Positions 42,748 to 51,555 of a stretch of DNA of 64,000 nt are shown in pieces. This stretch comes from Bacteroidales bacterium UBA4772 (GTDB lineage Bacteria > Bacteroidota > Bacteroidia > Bacteroidales > VadinHA17). The translations under genes were made by a program, and so were the position numbers. Where the stretch lies: the NCBI GenBank assembly GCA_002403305.1, contig DHHM01000013.1, positions 283,267 to 347,266 of the forward strand, given 5' to 3'. Under the pieces are notes generated by a model, which was not told where the DNA came from, searched no databases, and was given only the letters and a program-made list of their open reading frames with translations. Numbering within the stretch: position 1 is the stretch's first letter; each line of letters starts with the position of its first letter.

Positions 42748-45525
42748 TCAAAGTCCCAGTATATAGTTTACCAGACTCTCTTCATGTGGAAGATTCATCC
42801 GTTTTCGCAACCTGTACCTGCGGGTCTCGACACTTTTGACAGAGATATTCATTAAAGGAGCCATCTCCTTGGAAGAGAGATTCATCCTTAGATAGACACA
42901 AAACCTCAAATCGTTCGGGGTAAGATTGGGGTGCTGGCTTTTCAGCTTGTCAATGAATCCCTTATCGGCGTCATTGAAGGCCTTGACAAATATCTCCCAG
43001 TCCCTTCTGCTGTTAAGGTTCCTGTCAATCAGTCTGGCAACTGAACTGATATTATCGCTTTTGTCTTTTTGGGTTAATTCATTCTTAATTTCATTAAGCA
43101 ATTCATTCTTTTTCAGAATGTTCATCTTTGACAGGGCCAACTCGCGATTCTTTGTCTCTATCTCCCTGTCAAGCTGTTCGTTCCTTAATTCTATAATCAG
43201 CTTGTCCTTTTCAAGTTGTTCGTTCCTCAGTTTCTTTAAATAGTGGCGCTTGTAGGCAGCATTAACCGCCAGACCGGCCATTACCAGCATCAACAGGTAT
43301 AGCAGGAGAGCCCTGTTGGACAAAAACCATGGCCTGTTTACCTCAAAACTGTATGTCACAATATTATCGGTCAGCTTATTACCAACCCTGGCCCTCGCCA
43401 TGAAAACATATTTGCCAAAGCTGAGGTTTTCATATTGTGAAACAGCTTTTGGTGTCCAGTCACTCCAGCGGTTGCTGTGTCCCTCCAGTTTGTACTGATA
43501 GTTGATATCCAGGTATTTATTATAGGTTGGCACTGAATAGTTTATAGTTAATATACCACCCTTGAACTTAAATTCACCGGGAGTCCCGGTCTTGATGTGG
43601 GAGACTTTATTATCCAGGTCCTGCAATGTAACCGAATTTAGGTAAATCTGATAAGACGCATCTAACTCCACCCTGGGGAGATCAATGGTGAGATAACCGT
43701 TGGCGGTGCCCAGAAGATAAATGTCATCCCTGACTGGCTCAATATTCTCGAAACTCTGTGTTACCTTCCTGAGATCAAGTGGTATTGGTATTGATTGAAT
43801 TTGAGGTCTGTTGGTCAGATGGTCTATGGCTGCATAATAAATATTCTCTTTCGAGAAACCCCATAACCTTCCGTTTTTGTCAGGTATCAGCTTTCCCGAA
43901 ACATATTCTTCGCTTATGATGAGTGGGCTAAGCAGGCTGTCATAGGCGAATGAGCTGGTTATCTCATTGTACCTGTAGATACCCTTTTCGCAAGCATAGA
44001 GAATATCACCGTTATATTTTGTCAGACTGGAGTTCTTGAGATTTGCAGGAAACGGTTCCATGGTAACCTCTACTATCCCTGACAGACTGTCGTTCATTTT
44101 GAGCCTGTAAACGCCCTTATACTCGTGGCTTACCCAGATCTGACCCCGGTGGTCAAGCTCAAAGAACCTTGCCGAACTGTTGAACCCCTCGATTATGTTC
44201 CTGAGCTTCCAGCTGCCTGAGACCCTGTGCAGAACGGAGAGCCCGTTATAGTTGCCCTTGACAAGCAACCCATCCTTGCCAGGCACCTCCCTGAAGGCCC
44301 AGGTGCCCGGGTTGTCATCAATAAGAATGGCCTTTTCCTTTTTGATGATATAGGTTCCGAGATGATGACCGCACAGCAAATCCTGATCATTGTAATTATA
44401 CAGATCCCATACCTGACCGTTAGTGCCCTCAATAAACCTGAACGGATCATTGCTGTTCACCTTTTTGCAGAACAGACCCTGATTGGTTCCCAGATAGAGC
44501 CAGTCGCCAAATACTTCTGAAGTATACACGGTTCCAAGCCGACCGTCAAAGTCATGAAAAACCTTTACCGGAGCTGTTATGTTGGCACAGTTGATCCCGT
44601 TATCCAAACCTATCCACAGGTTATGGTCACTGTCTTCGAAAAGTGATAACGCAGTGTTATTGCTAAGTCCGTTTGTCTGGTCAAGCCTGTAGACAATCTG
44701 ACCTCCACTGTTAATATGAAGAACACCGTCAGAAATGGTGCCGACCACAAAACTGCCATCAGACAGTTGCAGCCCGCAGAATACCCTTCCATCAGAAATG
44801 TGATGGTTGGCTTCTGTATCCCACTTCTCTGCACTGTTCCCATTCAGCTTATAAAAACCCGATTCCAGTGTCAGAATGTTCAGATGCTCGTGGCTCCCGA
44901 ACATACTAATGATCCTTTTGTTGATAATTTCAGGATCGTCAACCAGCAGACGGGGTTCACCGTTTTCCATCCGGTAGAGCCCCTTGTTCCTTATACTGAA
45001 ATAGATGTTATCCTTTATCTTGTACGCCCTGTAAATTTCCATTTCAGGATCAACTATCCTGAATTTACTGGAGGTGCTGTTGTAAAAATAGATTTTGTCA
45101 TTTGACTGAAATACAACCCATTCATTGAGATCAAGTATGCTCCATATCTGGTCATCATCCTTGATGTTCTCCTCAAGCAATGGCAGAAGCGAGACATATT
45201 CCAGTTTCCCGTAGGGATTTCTGATCCAGTATCCAAACTCCATGTAGCACCCGGTGTATATTCTGTCACCTATTGCCCTGACACACCTGATGATCGTGTT
45301 ATTGGGTGAGGGGTACAGTTTCCATTCCGATCCGTTGAACTCCAGCAAACCCCTGTTATTGGCCACATAAATGAATTTCTCTTCAGACTGAGATATCTGC
45401 CAGTTCTGGTTATCCGCACTGTAATCTTCAGGTGTATAAGCCGTTATCGGGGGTAATGTCTGGGCGTAAAGGCCATTCAGGGAGATGAGACAGGCAATTA
45501 CAACTATTTCTGTCAGAAGCTTCAC
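42748..45525 (-). CDS. One-protein sensor/regulator: beta-propeller, Y_Y_Y, coiled coil and LuxR-type HTH
   Basis: A 925-residue inner-membrane protein. Signal peptide (to YAQ at 22), then two-component-regulator propeller repeats (for example LSLFEDSDHNLWIGLDNGINC) across about 25-660, a Y_Y_Y domain (YQYKLEGHSNRWSDW), a transmembrane segment about 742-760 (LLLYLLMLVMAGLAV), a coiled coil (EKDKLIIELRNEQL) and a C-terminal HTH ending NLSSKEMAPLMNISVKSVETRRYRL. It therefore carries sensor and DNA-binding parts without kinase or receiver domains. Its position directly upstream of SusC implies that periplasmic oligosaccharide binding controls this locus. Confidence 0.85.
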   Translation of the reverse strand: MKLLTEIVVIACLISLNGLYAQTLPPITAYTPEDYSADNQNWQISQSEEKFIYVANNRGLLEFNGSEWKLYPSPNNTIIRCVRAIGDRIYTGCYMEFGYWIRNPYGKLEYVSLLPLLEENIKDDDQIWSILDLNEWVVFQSNDKIYFYNSTSSKFRIVDPEMEIYRAYKIKDNIYFSIRNKGLYRMENGEPRLLVDDPEIINKRIISMFGSHEHLNILTLESGFYKLNGNSAEKWDTEANHHISDGRVFCGLQLSDGSFVVGTISDGVLHINSGGQIVYRLDQTNGLSNNTALSLFEDSDHNLWIGLDNGINCANITAPVKVFHDFDGRLGTVYTSEVFGDWLYLGTNQGLFCKKVNSNDPFRFIEGTNGQVWDLYNYNDQDLLCGHHLGTYIIKKEKAILIDDNPGTWAFREVPGKDGLLVKGNYNGLSVLHRVSGSWKLRNIIEGFNSSARFFELDHRGQIWVSHEYKGVYRLKMNDSLSGIVEVTMEPFPANLKNSSLTKYNGDILYACEKGIYRYNEITSSFAYDSLLSPLIISEEYVSGKLIPDKNGRLWGFSKENIYYAAIDHLTNRPQIQSIPIPLDLRKVTQSFENIEPVRDDIYLLGTANGYLTIDLPRVELDASYQIYLNSVTLQDLDNKVSHIKTGTPGEFKFKGGILTINYSVPTYNKYLDINYQYKLEGHSNRWSDWTPKAVSQYENLSFGKYVFMARARVGNKLTDNIVTYSFEVNRPWFLSNRALLLYLLMLVMAGLAVNAAYKRHYLKKLRNEQLEKDKLIIELRNEQLDREIETKNRELALSKMNILKKNELLNEIKNELTQKDKSDNISSVARLIDRNLNSRRDWEIFVKAFNDADKGFIDKLKSQHPNLTPNDLRFCVYLRMNLSSKEMAPLMNISVKSVETRRYRLRKRMNLPHEESLVNYILGL

Positions 45526-45637
45526 GGCAGCTAGCTTATTCTATGGAACAGGTTCAGGTTACAAAGCATGTAACAAATGTAAAGTTAATGATTATTTCAG
45601 CGTCCTGATACCGGTCTGTCTAAAGCCATGCAGTCAC

Positions 45638-46201
45638 TCATAACTGCCTGAGGTCTCTTATTTCCCTGCATGGATTACCGGCTGCAAAAACATCTGATGG
45701 AATATCCCTTGTGACAACACTTCCTGCCCCGATAACCGACCTGTCGCCGATGGTAACCCCGGGGCAGACCACTGCACTTCCGCCAATCCAGACATCATCT
45801 CCTATGGTAACCGGCTTCGCATATTCCAGCCCTGCAGCCCTCTCCCTGTGATCCATTGTATGCGTGGCGGTATAAATCTGTACATTGGGTCCAAACAGAG
45901 TGCGACTGCCGATTGTGACCTGTGTCACATCCAGCACAACACAGTTAAAATTGAAAAATACATTATCCCCGGTTTTAATATTGTACCCGTAATCACAATA
46001 AAAAGGAGGTTGCAGCCATAAATTACTGCCGGCTGCGGGAAGTAACTCGTTTAAGATCCTCTTTCTCTCCTCTCCCTCATCCTCTCCGGTTTCATTGAGT
46101 TCCTTAAGGAGGAGCCTGGTCCTTAAACGTTCTACCGACAGTTCCCGGTCAGTTGCGTCGTACAACTCTCCGGCAAGCATCTTCTGCTTTTCAGATTTCA
46201 T
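45638..46201 (-). CDS. Maltose/galactoside O-acetyltransferase-like hexapeptide protein
   Basis: A 187-residue cytoplasmic enzyme of the Maa/LacA family. N-terminal helices (MKSEKQKMLAGELYDATD) match the Mac domain. A left-handed beta-helix of hexapeptide repeats follows: TGDNVFFNFNCVVLDVTQVTIG, GPNVQIYTATHTMD (catalytic His in THTMD) and KPVTIGDDVWIGGSAVVCPGV. It transfers acetyl from acetyl-CoA to a sugar hydroxyl. Bounded by the regulator and a GH16 gene, it may act on sugars released by this locus or serve as a detoxification step. Specificity is unknown. Confidence 0.85.
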   Translation of the reverse strand: MKSEKQKMLAGELYDATDRELSVERLRTRLLLKELNETGEDEGEERKRILNELLPAAGSNLWLQPPFYCDYGYNIKTGDNVFFNFNCVVLDVTQVTIGSRTLFGPNVQIYTATHTMDHRERAAGLEYAKPVTIGDDVWIGGSAVVCPGVTIGDRSVIGAGSVVTRDIPSDVFAAGNPCREIRDLRQL

Positions 46202-46239
46202 ATTTTGAAATTGATTAACGACAATTCTGTAAATAGGCT

Positions 46240-47073
46240 TTATTTCTGTCGTTGAAAGATCCTGACATAATCTATATCATGGTATTGAGGAAAAACAGTT
46301 GTCGTATCGGGGTTTCCCGGCCATCTGCCACCTACCGCTGTGTTCAGTATCAGGTAATGAGGCGTATGTGGAATGCCGTTGACTGTGGAGTGGATGAGAT
46401 GGTCGTCTATATACCACCTGATTGAGTCAGGTTCCCATTCCAGGGCGTACAGGTGAAACCCCGCAGAATAATCGGTGGAGCTGCGCCAGGTTCCGGAACT
46501 GGTTCTCTTCTGACCGTCAAAGGTGTAGTAGTGAAGGGTACCGTAAAGCACACCGGTCTCATGTCCCAGGAACTCCATGATGTCAATCTCGCTGTACCAG
46601 GGTCGTTCCTCAGGTATCATCGATTCTTTTCCGTTGGCTACCGCTTCAGCCATGATGTACTCCATCTGCCAGTTGCGGTTCTGCGGATAGAGCCAGTGCG
46701 CGGGCCACATCCCCTGTCCGCCGGGGAGCCTGGCCCGGATCTCAAACCGGCCGTAAACAGGAGCACACTTGCCCCTGGTGTCCAGCCTGCCGCTGGTGTA
46801 CTCCTGCGAACCGTAATTTCTTTTGCTGCTTCGTATATGCAGAAGTCCGTCCTCAAGATATACCTCCTCCGGGATGTAATACTGCAACTCATTGTGCTTG
46901 CTGGTCTCCCTCATAAGCACATTCCACTTTGAAGTGTCAAGGCTGTTTCCGTTGAACTCGTCAGACCATACCAGCTTCCATCCGGGTTTCTCTTCACCTT
47001 GTGAGAATGATGGCGACAGGGGGAGTGTGATAATTATGATCATCAACAGAACCAGAGTGTTTTTCATTTTCAT
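46240..47073 (-). CDS. GH16 endo-glucanase, secreted
   Basis: A 277-residue exported enzyme (signal MIIIITLPLSPSFSQ). GH16 features: LVWSDEFNGNSLDTSKWNV, GRFEIRARLPGGQGMWPAHW and active-site line YSEIDIMEFLG with E162, D164, E167 intact. An insertion after the Trp line (NRNWQMEYIMAEAVANGKES) is absent from the other two GH16 proteins here, so it may cut different positions in the same glucan. It lies 38 bases upstream of the acetyltransferase gene, and 23 bases after the GNAT stop would be read in the opposite order, since the GNAT gene is upstream only in coordinate terms. Confidence 0.87.
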   Translation of the reverse strand: MKMKNTLVLLMIIIITLPLSPSFSQGEEKPGWKLVWSDEFNGNSLDTSKWNVLMRETSKHNELQYYIPEEVYLEDGLLHIRSSKRNYGSQEYTSGRLDTRGKCAPVYGRFEIRARLPGGQGMWPAHWLYPQNRNWQMEYIMAEAVANGKESMIPEERPWYSEIDIMEFLGHETGVLYGTLHYYTFDGQKRTSSGTWRSSTDYSAGFHLYALEWEPDSIRWYIDDHLIHSTVNGIPHTPHYLILNTAVGGRWPGNPDTTTVFPQYHDIDYVRIFQRQK

Positions 47074-47096
47074 GTGAGCAGCTACTTTTGGTTGAA

Positions 47097-47561
47097 CTAT
47101 ATGTTAAAATCGGCTATCCCCGCCTCATCGAAGCTACAGTTGAGCCATTCGCCGCTGATCTCAGCCCCGCACTTTCTGTAGAAGCTGATGGCAGGCTCAT
47201 TCCAGTCGAGCACCTGCCACCTCACCCGCTTGCACTTCTCAGCCCTGGCAACCTCAAACACCTTATTCAGCAAGGCAGTGCCTATCTTCTGCTGCCTGAG
47301 CGACCTCTTCACATAAATATCGTCGAGATAGATCGACTTGCCAATCCATGTATAATAGGCAAGGAAAAAGAGAGCCATGCCGACAATCTCCCTTGTTTCG
47401 GTCTCCGCGACAAAGCATCTGAAGAGATCCTGTTCCTGTTTCATCTGCTCAACACTGTTGGTTACCTTCTCAGGGGCTCTCTCAAATTCGGCAAGCTCCT
47501 TTATGAGTGACAGTACCGCAGGGAAATCATCCTCTGTGGCAGGTCTGACAGTTATGTTCAT
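47097..47561 (-). CDS. GNAT N-acetyltransferase, diamine acetyltransferase-like
   Basis: A 154-residue protein. It starts MNITVRPATEDDFPAVLSLI and carries SAT-like motifs: FERAPEKVTNS, ALFFLAYYTWIGKSIYLDDIYV and the acetyl-CoA loop RQQKIGTALLNKVFEVA, then RVRWQVLDWNEPAISFYRKCGA. The relatives acetylate polyamines, thialysine or glyphosate-like amines. The gene sits 122 bases after the NifS-SelD stop, but that space is filled by two near-copies of its own first 18 codons, each an ATG-started short frame, the last overlapping this ATG as ATGA. Translation is therefore likely to depend on these mini-frames. Confidence 0.85.
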   Translation of the reverse strand: MNITVRPATEDDFPAVLSLIKELAEFERAPEKVTNSVEQMKQEQDLFRCFVAETETREIVGMALFFLAYYTWIGKSIYLDDIYVKRSLRQQKIGTALLNKVFEVARAEKCKRVRWQVLDWNEPAISFYRKCGAEISGEWLNCSFDEAGIADFNI

Positions 47562-47617
47562 AGGTTCTTGGGTTTAGGGAAATTATCCTTTTTGGCAGGT
47601 TTGACAGTTAAATTCAT
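47558..47617 (-). CDS. 19-residue mini-ORF, second copy of the GNAT N-terminus
   Basis: ATG at 47617, peptide MNLTVKPAKKDNFPKPKNL, stop TGA that overlaps the GNAT ATG as ATGA. Residues 1-14 correspond to the GNAT N-terminus MNITVRPATEDDFP with conservative changes (I to L, R to K, TED to KKD). The context is the same as for the GNAT start. No independent function is known. It could serve in translational coupling or as a regulatory leader, or be neutral. Confidence 0.55.
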   Translation of the reverse strand: MNLTVKPAKKDNFPKPKNL

Positions 47618-47673
47618 TAGTTCTTGGGTTTAGGGAAATCAATCTCTGTGGCAGGTCTGACAGTGATATCCAT
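47617..47673 (-). CDS. 18-residue mini-ORF, first copy of the GNAT N-terminus
   Basis: ATG at 47673, 10 bases after the NifS-SelD stop, with GAAAG ahead of it. The peptide is MDITVRPATEIDFPKPKN, ending TAA that shares its last A with the next ATG (TAATG). It is closer to the GNAT N-terminus (MNITVRPATEDDFP) than the second copy is. With the following mini-ORF it makes an unbroken chain of overlaps from the NifS-SelD gene to GNAT. Expression is not shown by sequence alone. Confidence 0.55.
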   Translation of the reverse strand: MDITVRPATEIDFPKPKN

Positions 47674-47683
47674 TCTTTCGGTT

Positions 47684-49921
47684 TTATTTCAAATGTTCAT
47701 TGCTGCGATGCAACTTCACACTTATGGTTCCGTTGCCACTGGCGGTACAGTTGCCTATGTGGGCCGCAGAGAGCATCCCGGCCTCCCTGAGCTCCGCCAG
47801 CAGCCTCTCCGTCTCGCCGGCCGGTACGGTCACCAGCAGTCCGCCGGATGTCTGGGCATCGCAGAGGAGAGTACGTGTAATTACTGGAATCTCTTCGCCC
47901 CAGTTTGCGTGCCCGGAAAAATAGTTCAGGTTGTTGGCAGTGCCTCCCGGTATAATTCCGGCTGCTGCAAGATTTGCCGTCTCGGGGAAAAAGGGCACCC
48001 TGTCGGCAAACAGCTCAACGTTCACGCCGCTGGCAACCGTGACCTCACTGAGGTGTCCGATAAGCCCAAAGCCTGTGACATCAGTACAGGCATGAACGGT
48101 ATAATTATGCAGTATGTCAGCGGCCTTTTTATTAAGTTCCGCCATTGAGGCTGTCACCTCAGCTTTGGCCTTCTCTCCCAGCAGGCCGCGTTTCATGGCT
48201 GTCGTCAGGATTCCTGTACCGACCGGCTTGGTGAGGATGATTGCATCGCCCTCACGGGCGCCTGAATTCGCCCATATCCTGTCAGGATGAACGGTGCCGC
48301 TGACTACCATTCCGTATTTGGGCTCAGGATCATCAATGGTGTGACCTCCCAGTATACAAATCCCTGCTTCCTGAGCCTTGTCAGCAGCTCCCCTGAGTAT
48401 CTCCCTTAGCACCACCATCGGGAGACGGTTCGACGGGAAACCGACGATGTTAAGAGCAAACAGGGGCACTGCACCCATGGCATAGATGTCGCTGAGCGCG
48501 TTGGCCGCGGCAATCGCTCCGAAGTCATAGGGATCGTCAACAATAGGAGTGAAGAAGTCAACGGTCTGCACAAGTGCCGTGGTTTCACTGATGCTGTACA
48601 CGGCTGCATCGTCAGAGTTACTGGTGTCAATCAGGATATTCGGATCAACTCCCGCAGGTATCTCCTTCAGTATCTTCTCAAGCTCCTGCGGCCGGAGCTT
48701 GCAGGCACAGCCGAGTCCCTGCGTGTATTTAGTGAGTTTTATCTTCTCACCGTCGGAGATCTGCTCCTGCGGACGCACGGCAGCGTCCGGCCGCAGACGT
48801 CCGGCGATACCGGAGATAATCTGAGAGGCCCTGCCAATCTCATCGGCAGTGGTAGAACGTCCGACCGAGAACCTGATGGTTCCCATGGCGTATTCCATCT
48901 CCAGTCCTATGGCGGTGAGTACCGGAGAGAGATCAACGGAATCGGTATGACAGGCAGCTCCGGCTGATGCGGCAATGCCATTCATCTCCATCTCGTTCAG
49001 CAGGATATTGGCTTCCGTGTTCCTGAAACTCAGGCTAAGAGTGTTGGAGAGACGTAACCGGGGATGACCGTTGAGCTTTACTTCCGGGATCTTTTTTGCC
49101 AGCTGCTGGTGAAGCAGGTCGCGCATCTTCCTGAAATGAGCGATGTTCTTTTCAAGATCACGACCCGCTATCTCGCATGCCTGTCCCAGCCCTACAATCT
49201 CCGCGACATTCTCTGTTCCCGCCCGCCTGTTCTGCTCGTGGTCAGCACCGTGGATAAGCTTCTCAAGTACTATTCCGTCCCTGATGTAGAGTGCCCCGAC
49301 ACCCTTGGGGGCATAGAGCTTGTGACCGGCAATGGTCAACATATCCACTGACAGCTCCTTCACGTCAACCGGATGCTTCCCGACCGACTGCGCCGCGTCA
49401 GTGTGGAATGCGATGTTATGCCTGCGGGCAATGGCGGCAATCTCGCTTATGGGCTCAATGGTGCCTATCTCATTGTTGGCATGCATTACAGTGATGAGAA
49501 TCGTTGCCGGTGTGATGGCCGCCTCAAGTCCGGCCGGATTAACCAACCCGTATTCGTTAACCGGGAGATAGGTGACTTCAAACCCCTTTCCTTCAAGATA
49601 CCTGCATACCTCACTCACCGCCGGATGCTCAATGGTGGAGGTTATTATGTGATTCCCCCTGTGACGGTTGGCATATGCATATCCCTTGATGGCATAGTTG
49701 TTAGACTCGGTGCCCCCGCTGGTAAATATGATCTCACCGGGCTGGCAGTTGATAAGAGAGGCAACCTGCCCGCGGGCTTTCTCCACGGCAAGCTTTGTCT
49801 CAGTACCAAAGCTATGAGCACTTGACGGATTGCCAAAGTGCTCATAGAGATAGGGTTGAACTGCCTGTGCCACATCCTTGTCAACAGGAGTGGTGGCGTT
49901 GTAATCGAGATAAATCGTCAT
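47684..49921 (-). CDS. Cysteine desulfurase-selenophosphate synthase fusion (NifS-SelD)
   Basis: A 745-residue cytoplasmic fusion. Residues 1-385 are a NifS/IscS-type PLP enzyme: YLDYNATTPVD, HANNEIGT, TIAGHKLYAPKG (PLP Lys201) and SAGAACHTDS (catalytic Cys324). Residues about 393-745 are SelD: LTKYTQGLGCACK (C405, C407, K408, with Cys rather than selenocysteine), TSNSDDAAVY, VQTVDFFTPIVDDPYDFG and ILGGHTIDDPEPKYG. The desulfurase half can deliver selenium from selenocysteine to SelD, which makes selenophosphate for selenoproteins or selenouridine tRNA. No selA, selB or selU is seen in the window. Confidence 0.9.
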   Translation of the reverse strand: MTIYLDYNATTPVDKDVAQAVQPYLYEHFGNPSSAHSFGTETKLAVEKARGQVASLINCQPGEIIFTSGGTESNNYAIKGYAYANRHRGNHIITSTIEHPAVSEVCRYLEGKGFEVTYLPVNEYGLVNPAGLEAAITPATILITVMHANNEIGTIEPISEIAAIARRHNIAFHTDAAQSVGKHPVDVKELSVDMLTIAGHKLYAPKGVGALYIRDGIVLEKLIHGADHEQNRRAGTENVAEIVGLGQACEIAGRDLEKNIAHFRKMRDLLHQQLAKKIPEVKLNGHPRLRLSNTLSLSFRNTEANILLNEMEMNGIAASAGAACHTDSVDLSPVLTAIGLEMEYAMGTIRFSVGRSTTADEIGRASQIISGIAGRLRPDAAVRPQEQISDGEKIKLTKYTQGLGCACKLRPQELEKILKEIPAGVDPNILIDTSNSDDAAVYSISETTALVQTVDFFTPIVDDPYDFGAIAAANALSDIYAMGAVPLFALNIVGFPSNRLPMVVLREILRGAADKAQEAGICILGGHTIDDPEPKYGMVVSGTVHPDRIWANSGAREGDAIILTKPVGTGILTTAMKRGLLGEKAKAEVTASMAELNKKAADILHNYTVHACTDVTGFGLIGHLSEVTVASGVNVELFADRVPFFPETANLAAAGIIPGGTANNLNYFSGHANWGEEIPVITRTLLCDAQTSGGLLVTVPAGETERLLAELREAGMLSAAHIGNCTASGNGTISVKLHRSNEHLK

Positions 49922-50025
49922 CAGGGATAAAATTAGAAAATCTGCCCTGGCTCTGTTATGTAACTGTTAACGTTTCTGCTATAAAACTCTTCAGTACACA
50001 GTTTATTTTCGTGGCGCCCACAAAG

Positions 50026-50460
50026 TTATTTCTTGTCAGAAATCTCTTTTTTAAAGGTCTCGAGACTCTTGGCAAAGGCCTCATTGAGCTGTTCAATGTT
50101 TTCCTTCATGGCCTCCTTTTTGTCATCGGCAGCTTCATTGTATTCGGCCATCTTGGTGTCAATCTCCTGCTTCTCCTTTTCCAGGGCGTCAAGCTTTTCC
50201 TGGTACTCAGCCTTCATCTCATCACTGAGTGAATTGAATTCTTCCTTCACCACATCCACCTGCTTGCCGGCATTCTCGGCAAACTTTTCAAAATCAGCCT
50301 TCAGGTCACCCAGCTTGTCTGCGGCGAATTCCTGAGTGGCATCTACAGCCTCCTGAACTTCTTCTTCAACATCTTTTGCGGTGGTCTCTTTCTTTGACTG
50401 GCCGCAGGATACAAAAATTAATACTGCAACAGCAAGAAATAGTTTCATGGTTGTTTTCAT
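50026..50460 (-). CDS. Small coiled-coil lipoprotein
   Basis: 144 residues with lipoprotein signal LFLAVAVLIFVSC (Cys 19). The mature part is almost entirely charged helix rich in Glu, Lys and Ala (EVQEAVDATQEFAADKLGDL, EYQEKLDALEKEKQEIDTKM), so a long coiled coil is likely. No family is recognised. Such proteins are frequent small envelope proteins in Bacteroidota. The start is backed by a second Met at 5. The 294-base gap between it and the SDR gene upstream (50461-50754) contains no open frame that looks like a gene. Confidence 0.6.
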   Translation of the reverse strand: MKTTMKLFLAVAVLIFVSCGQSKKETTAKDVEEEVQEAVDATQEFAADKLGDLKADFEKFAENAGKQVDVVKEEFNSLSDEMKAEYQEKLDALEKEKQEIDTKMAEYNEAADDKKEAMKENIEQLNEAFAKSLETFKKEISDKK

Positions 50461-50754
50461 AAGTCTTAAATCTTTTGTTTTGCCTACTCTTGAGGATTTT
50501 CGGCTTCCTCCTTATGGTTATCCGATCGGTGGTTTTAGGGTTACAACTCCTGGCTCCAATTGGATGACGCCCGGTAAAAGCAACTGCAATATCGGTAAAA
50601 TCAATCAAATATGCCAATCCGGCCCCGAAGATTTTAGATTATGTTTTGCCGTGACTGCATTCATATGTCAGGCCGGGGTCTGACAAAATGTGGGTCAGTA
50701 GCCTGAATGCACCGGAGAGACCAGCTCGCAAACAACAGGTGAAAATATACATTC

Positions 50755-51555
50755 TCAGATCGAGAGATGGTGCTTCATCTGCTTTGCGATAAAGCCTGCA
50801 GCAAGCCTGGGATTAAGCCGATACAGGATATCCATAATTTTGGCGTCTTTCCCGACTAAAATGCGGTAACGATCTTTTTCCATGCCGTCAATGATAATCT
50901 CTGCAGCCTTTCCTGCTGACAGTATCTTGCCTGCCTGCTTCTCCGCATCGGCTGTTCTGGCCGTCTGCAGGCCACTGTTTTCCATAATGTTGGTGTTTAC
51001 AGCGCCTGGGAAGACAATCGTCACCCTGACACTGGTATCTCTCATCTCAGAGTGGAGCCCCTCGGTTATCAGCTTTACCGCCGCCTTTGCTCCCCCGTAT
51101 ACAGTCTGACCGGGTACCGGAAGGAAACCTCCCATACTTGAGACATTAACGAGATGAGCCTCCTTCCTGCTCTTCAGAATAGGCAGCATGGCCCTGGTAA
51201 GGGAAAGGGTGCCACAGAAATTTACGTTGACAACCCTGTCTATCTGCTCTCGGGTCAGATCCCCAAGCTTCTTGAAGGGCTGAATGATTCCGGCATTGTT
51301 AATAAGACCGTCAGCATCCTGTACTGCCGGATGATTGGCGAACTCCCGGATGCCCTCCCTGTTCGTTATGTCAAGTACCATAATGGTCAGAGCATTTCTT
51401 TTGTCACCCGCCTGTGCCTCGGTTCCTTCAAGACTTTCACGGTTGATATCCAAAGCTACTACGGATGCTCCCCTGTTGAGCAACTCCAGAACCAGTGACC
51501 GTCCTATTCCGCTCCCACCTCCGGTTACAATGATCTTCCTGTCCTTAACTTTCAT
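50755..51555 (-). CDS. Short-chain dehydrogenase/reductase (SDR)
   Basis: 266 residues with classical SDR motifs in order: KIIVTGGGSGIG (Rossmann loop), LINNAGIIQPF (NNAG), LVNVSSMGG (Ser), VYGGAKAAVK (YxxxK catalytic pair) and VFPGAVNTNIMEN (PG motif). The cofactor is NAD or NADP; the D37 region (VVALDINRE) favours NAD. The substrate is unknown. It stands alone, with 270 bases to the divergent ATP-grasp gene. That gap holds only AT-rich sequence. Confidence 0.85.
   Translation of the reverse strand: MKVKDRKIIVTGGGSGIGRSLVLELLNRGASVVALDINRESLEGTEAQAGDKRNALTIMVLDITNREGIREFANHPAVQDADGLINNAGIIQPFKKLGDLTREQIDRVVNVNFCGTLSLTRAMLPILKSRKEAHLVNVSSMGGFLPVPGQTVYGGAKAAVKLITEGLHSEMRDTSVRVTIVFPGAVNTNIMENSGLQTARTADAEKQAGKILSAGKAAEIIIDGMEKDRYRILVGKDAKIMDILYRLNPRLAAGFIAKQMKHHLSI

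Larger units (their letters stand above)
47520..47686 (-). repeat. Three tandem 56-bp copies of the GNAT start region
   Basis: Units 47520-47575, 47576-47631 and 47632-47686 have an exact 56-bp period (the last loses its end near 47675 onward). The first is the start of the GNAT gene, including the ATG and 14 codons. The other two lie upstream of it. The shared core, on the plus strand, is GGAAAT then TGGCAGGTCTGACAGT. Each unit contains an ATG at the same place and the reading frame is open to the end of the unit, so three copies of the N-terminal coding segment are lined up before the gene. Confidence 0.92.

Noticed and set aside
48700..48716. Possible selenocysteine in SelD
   Set aside because: The catalytic positions are read by ordinary Cys codons within GCACK; no in-frame TGA is present.
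50640..50720. Structured stretch upstream of the coiled-coil lipoprotein as SRP or other known RNA
   Set aside because: GGTCTGAC and GGTCAGTAG segments look suggestive but no SRP tetraloop or conserved core is present.
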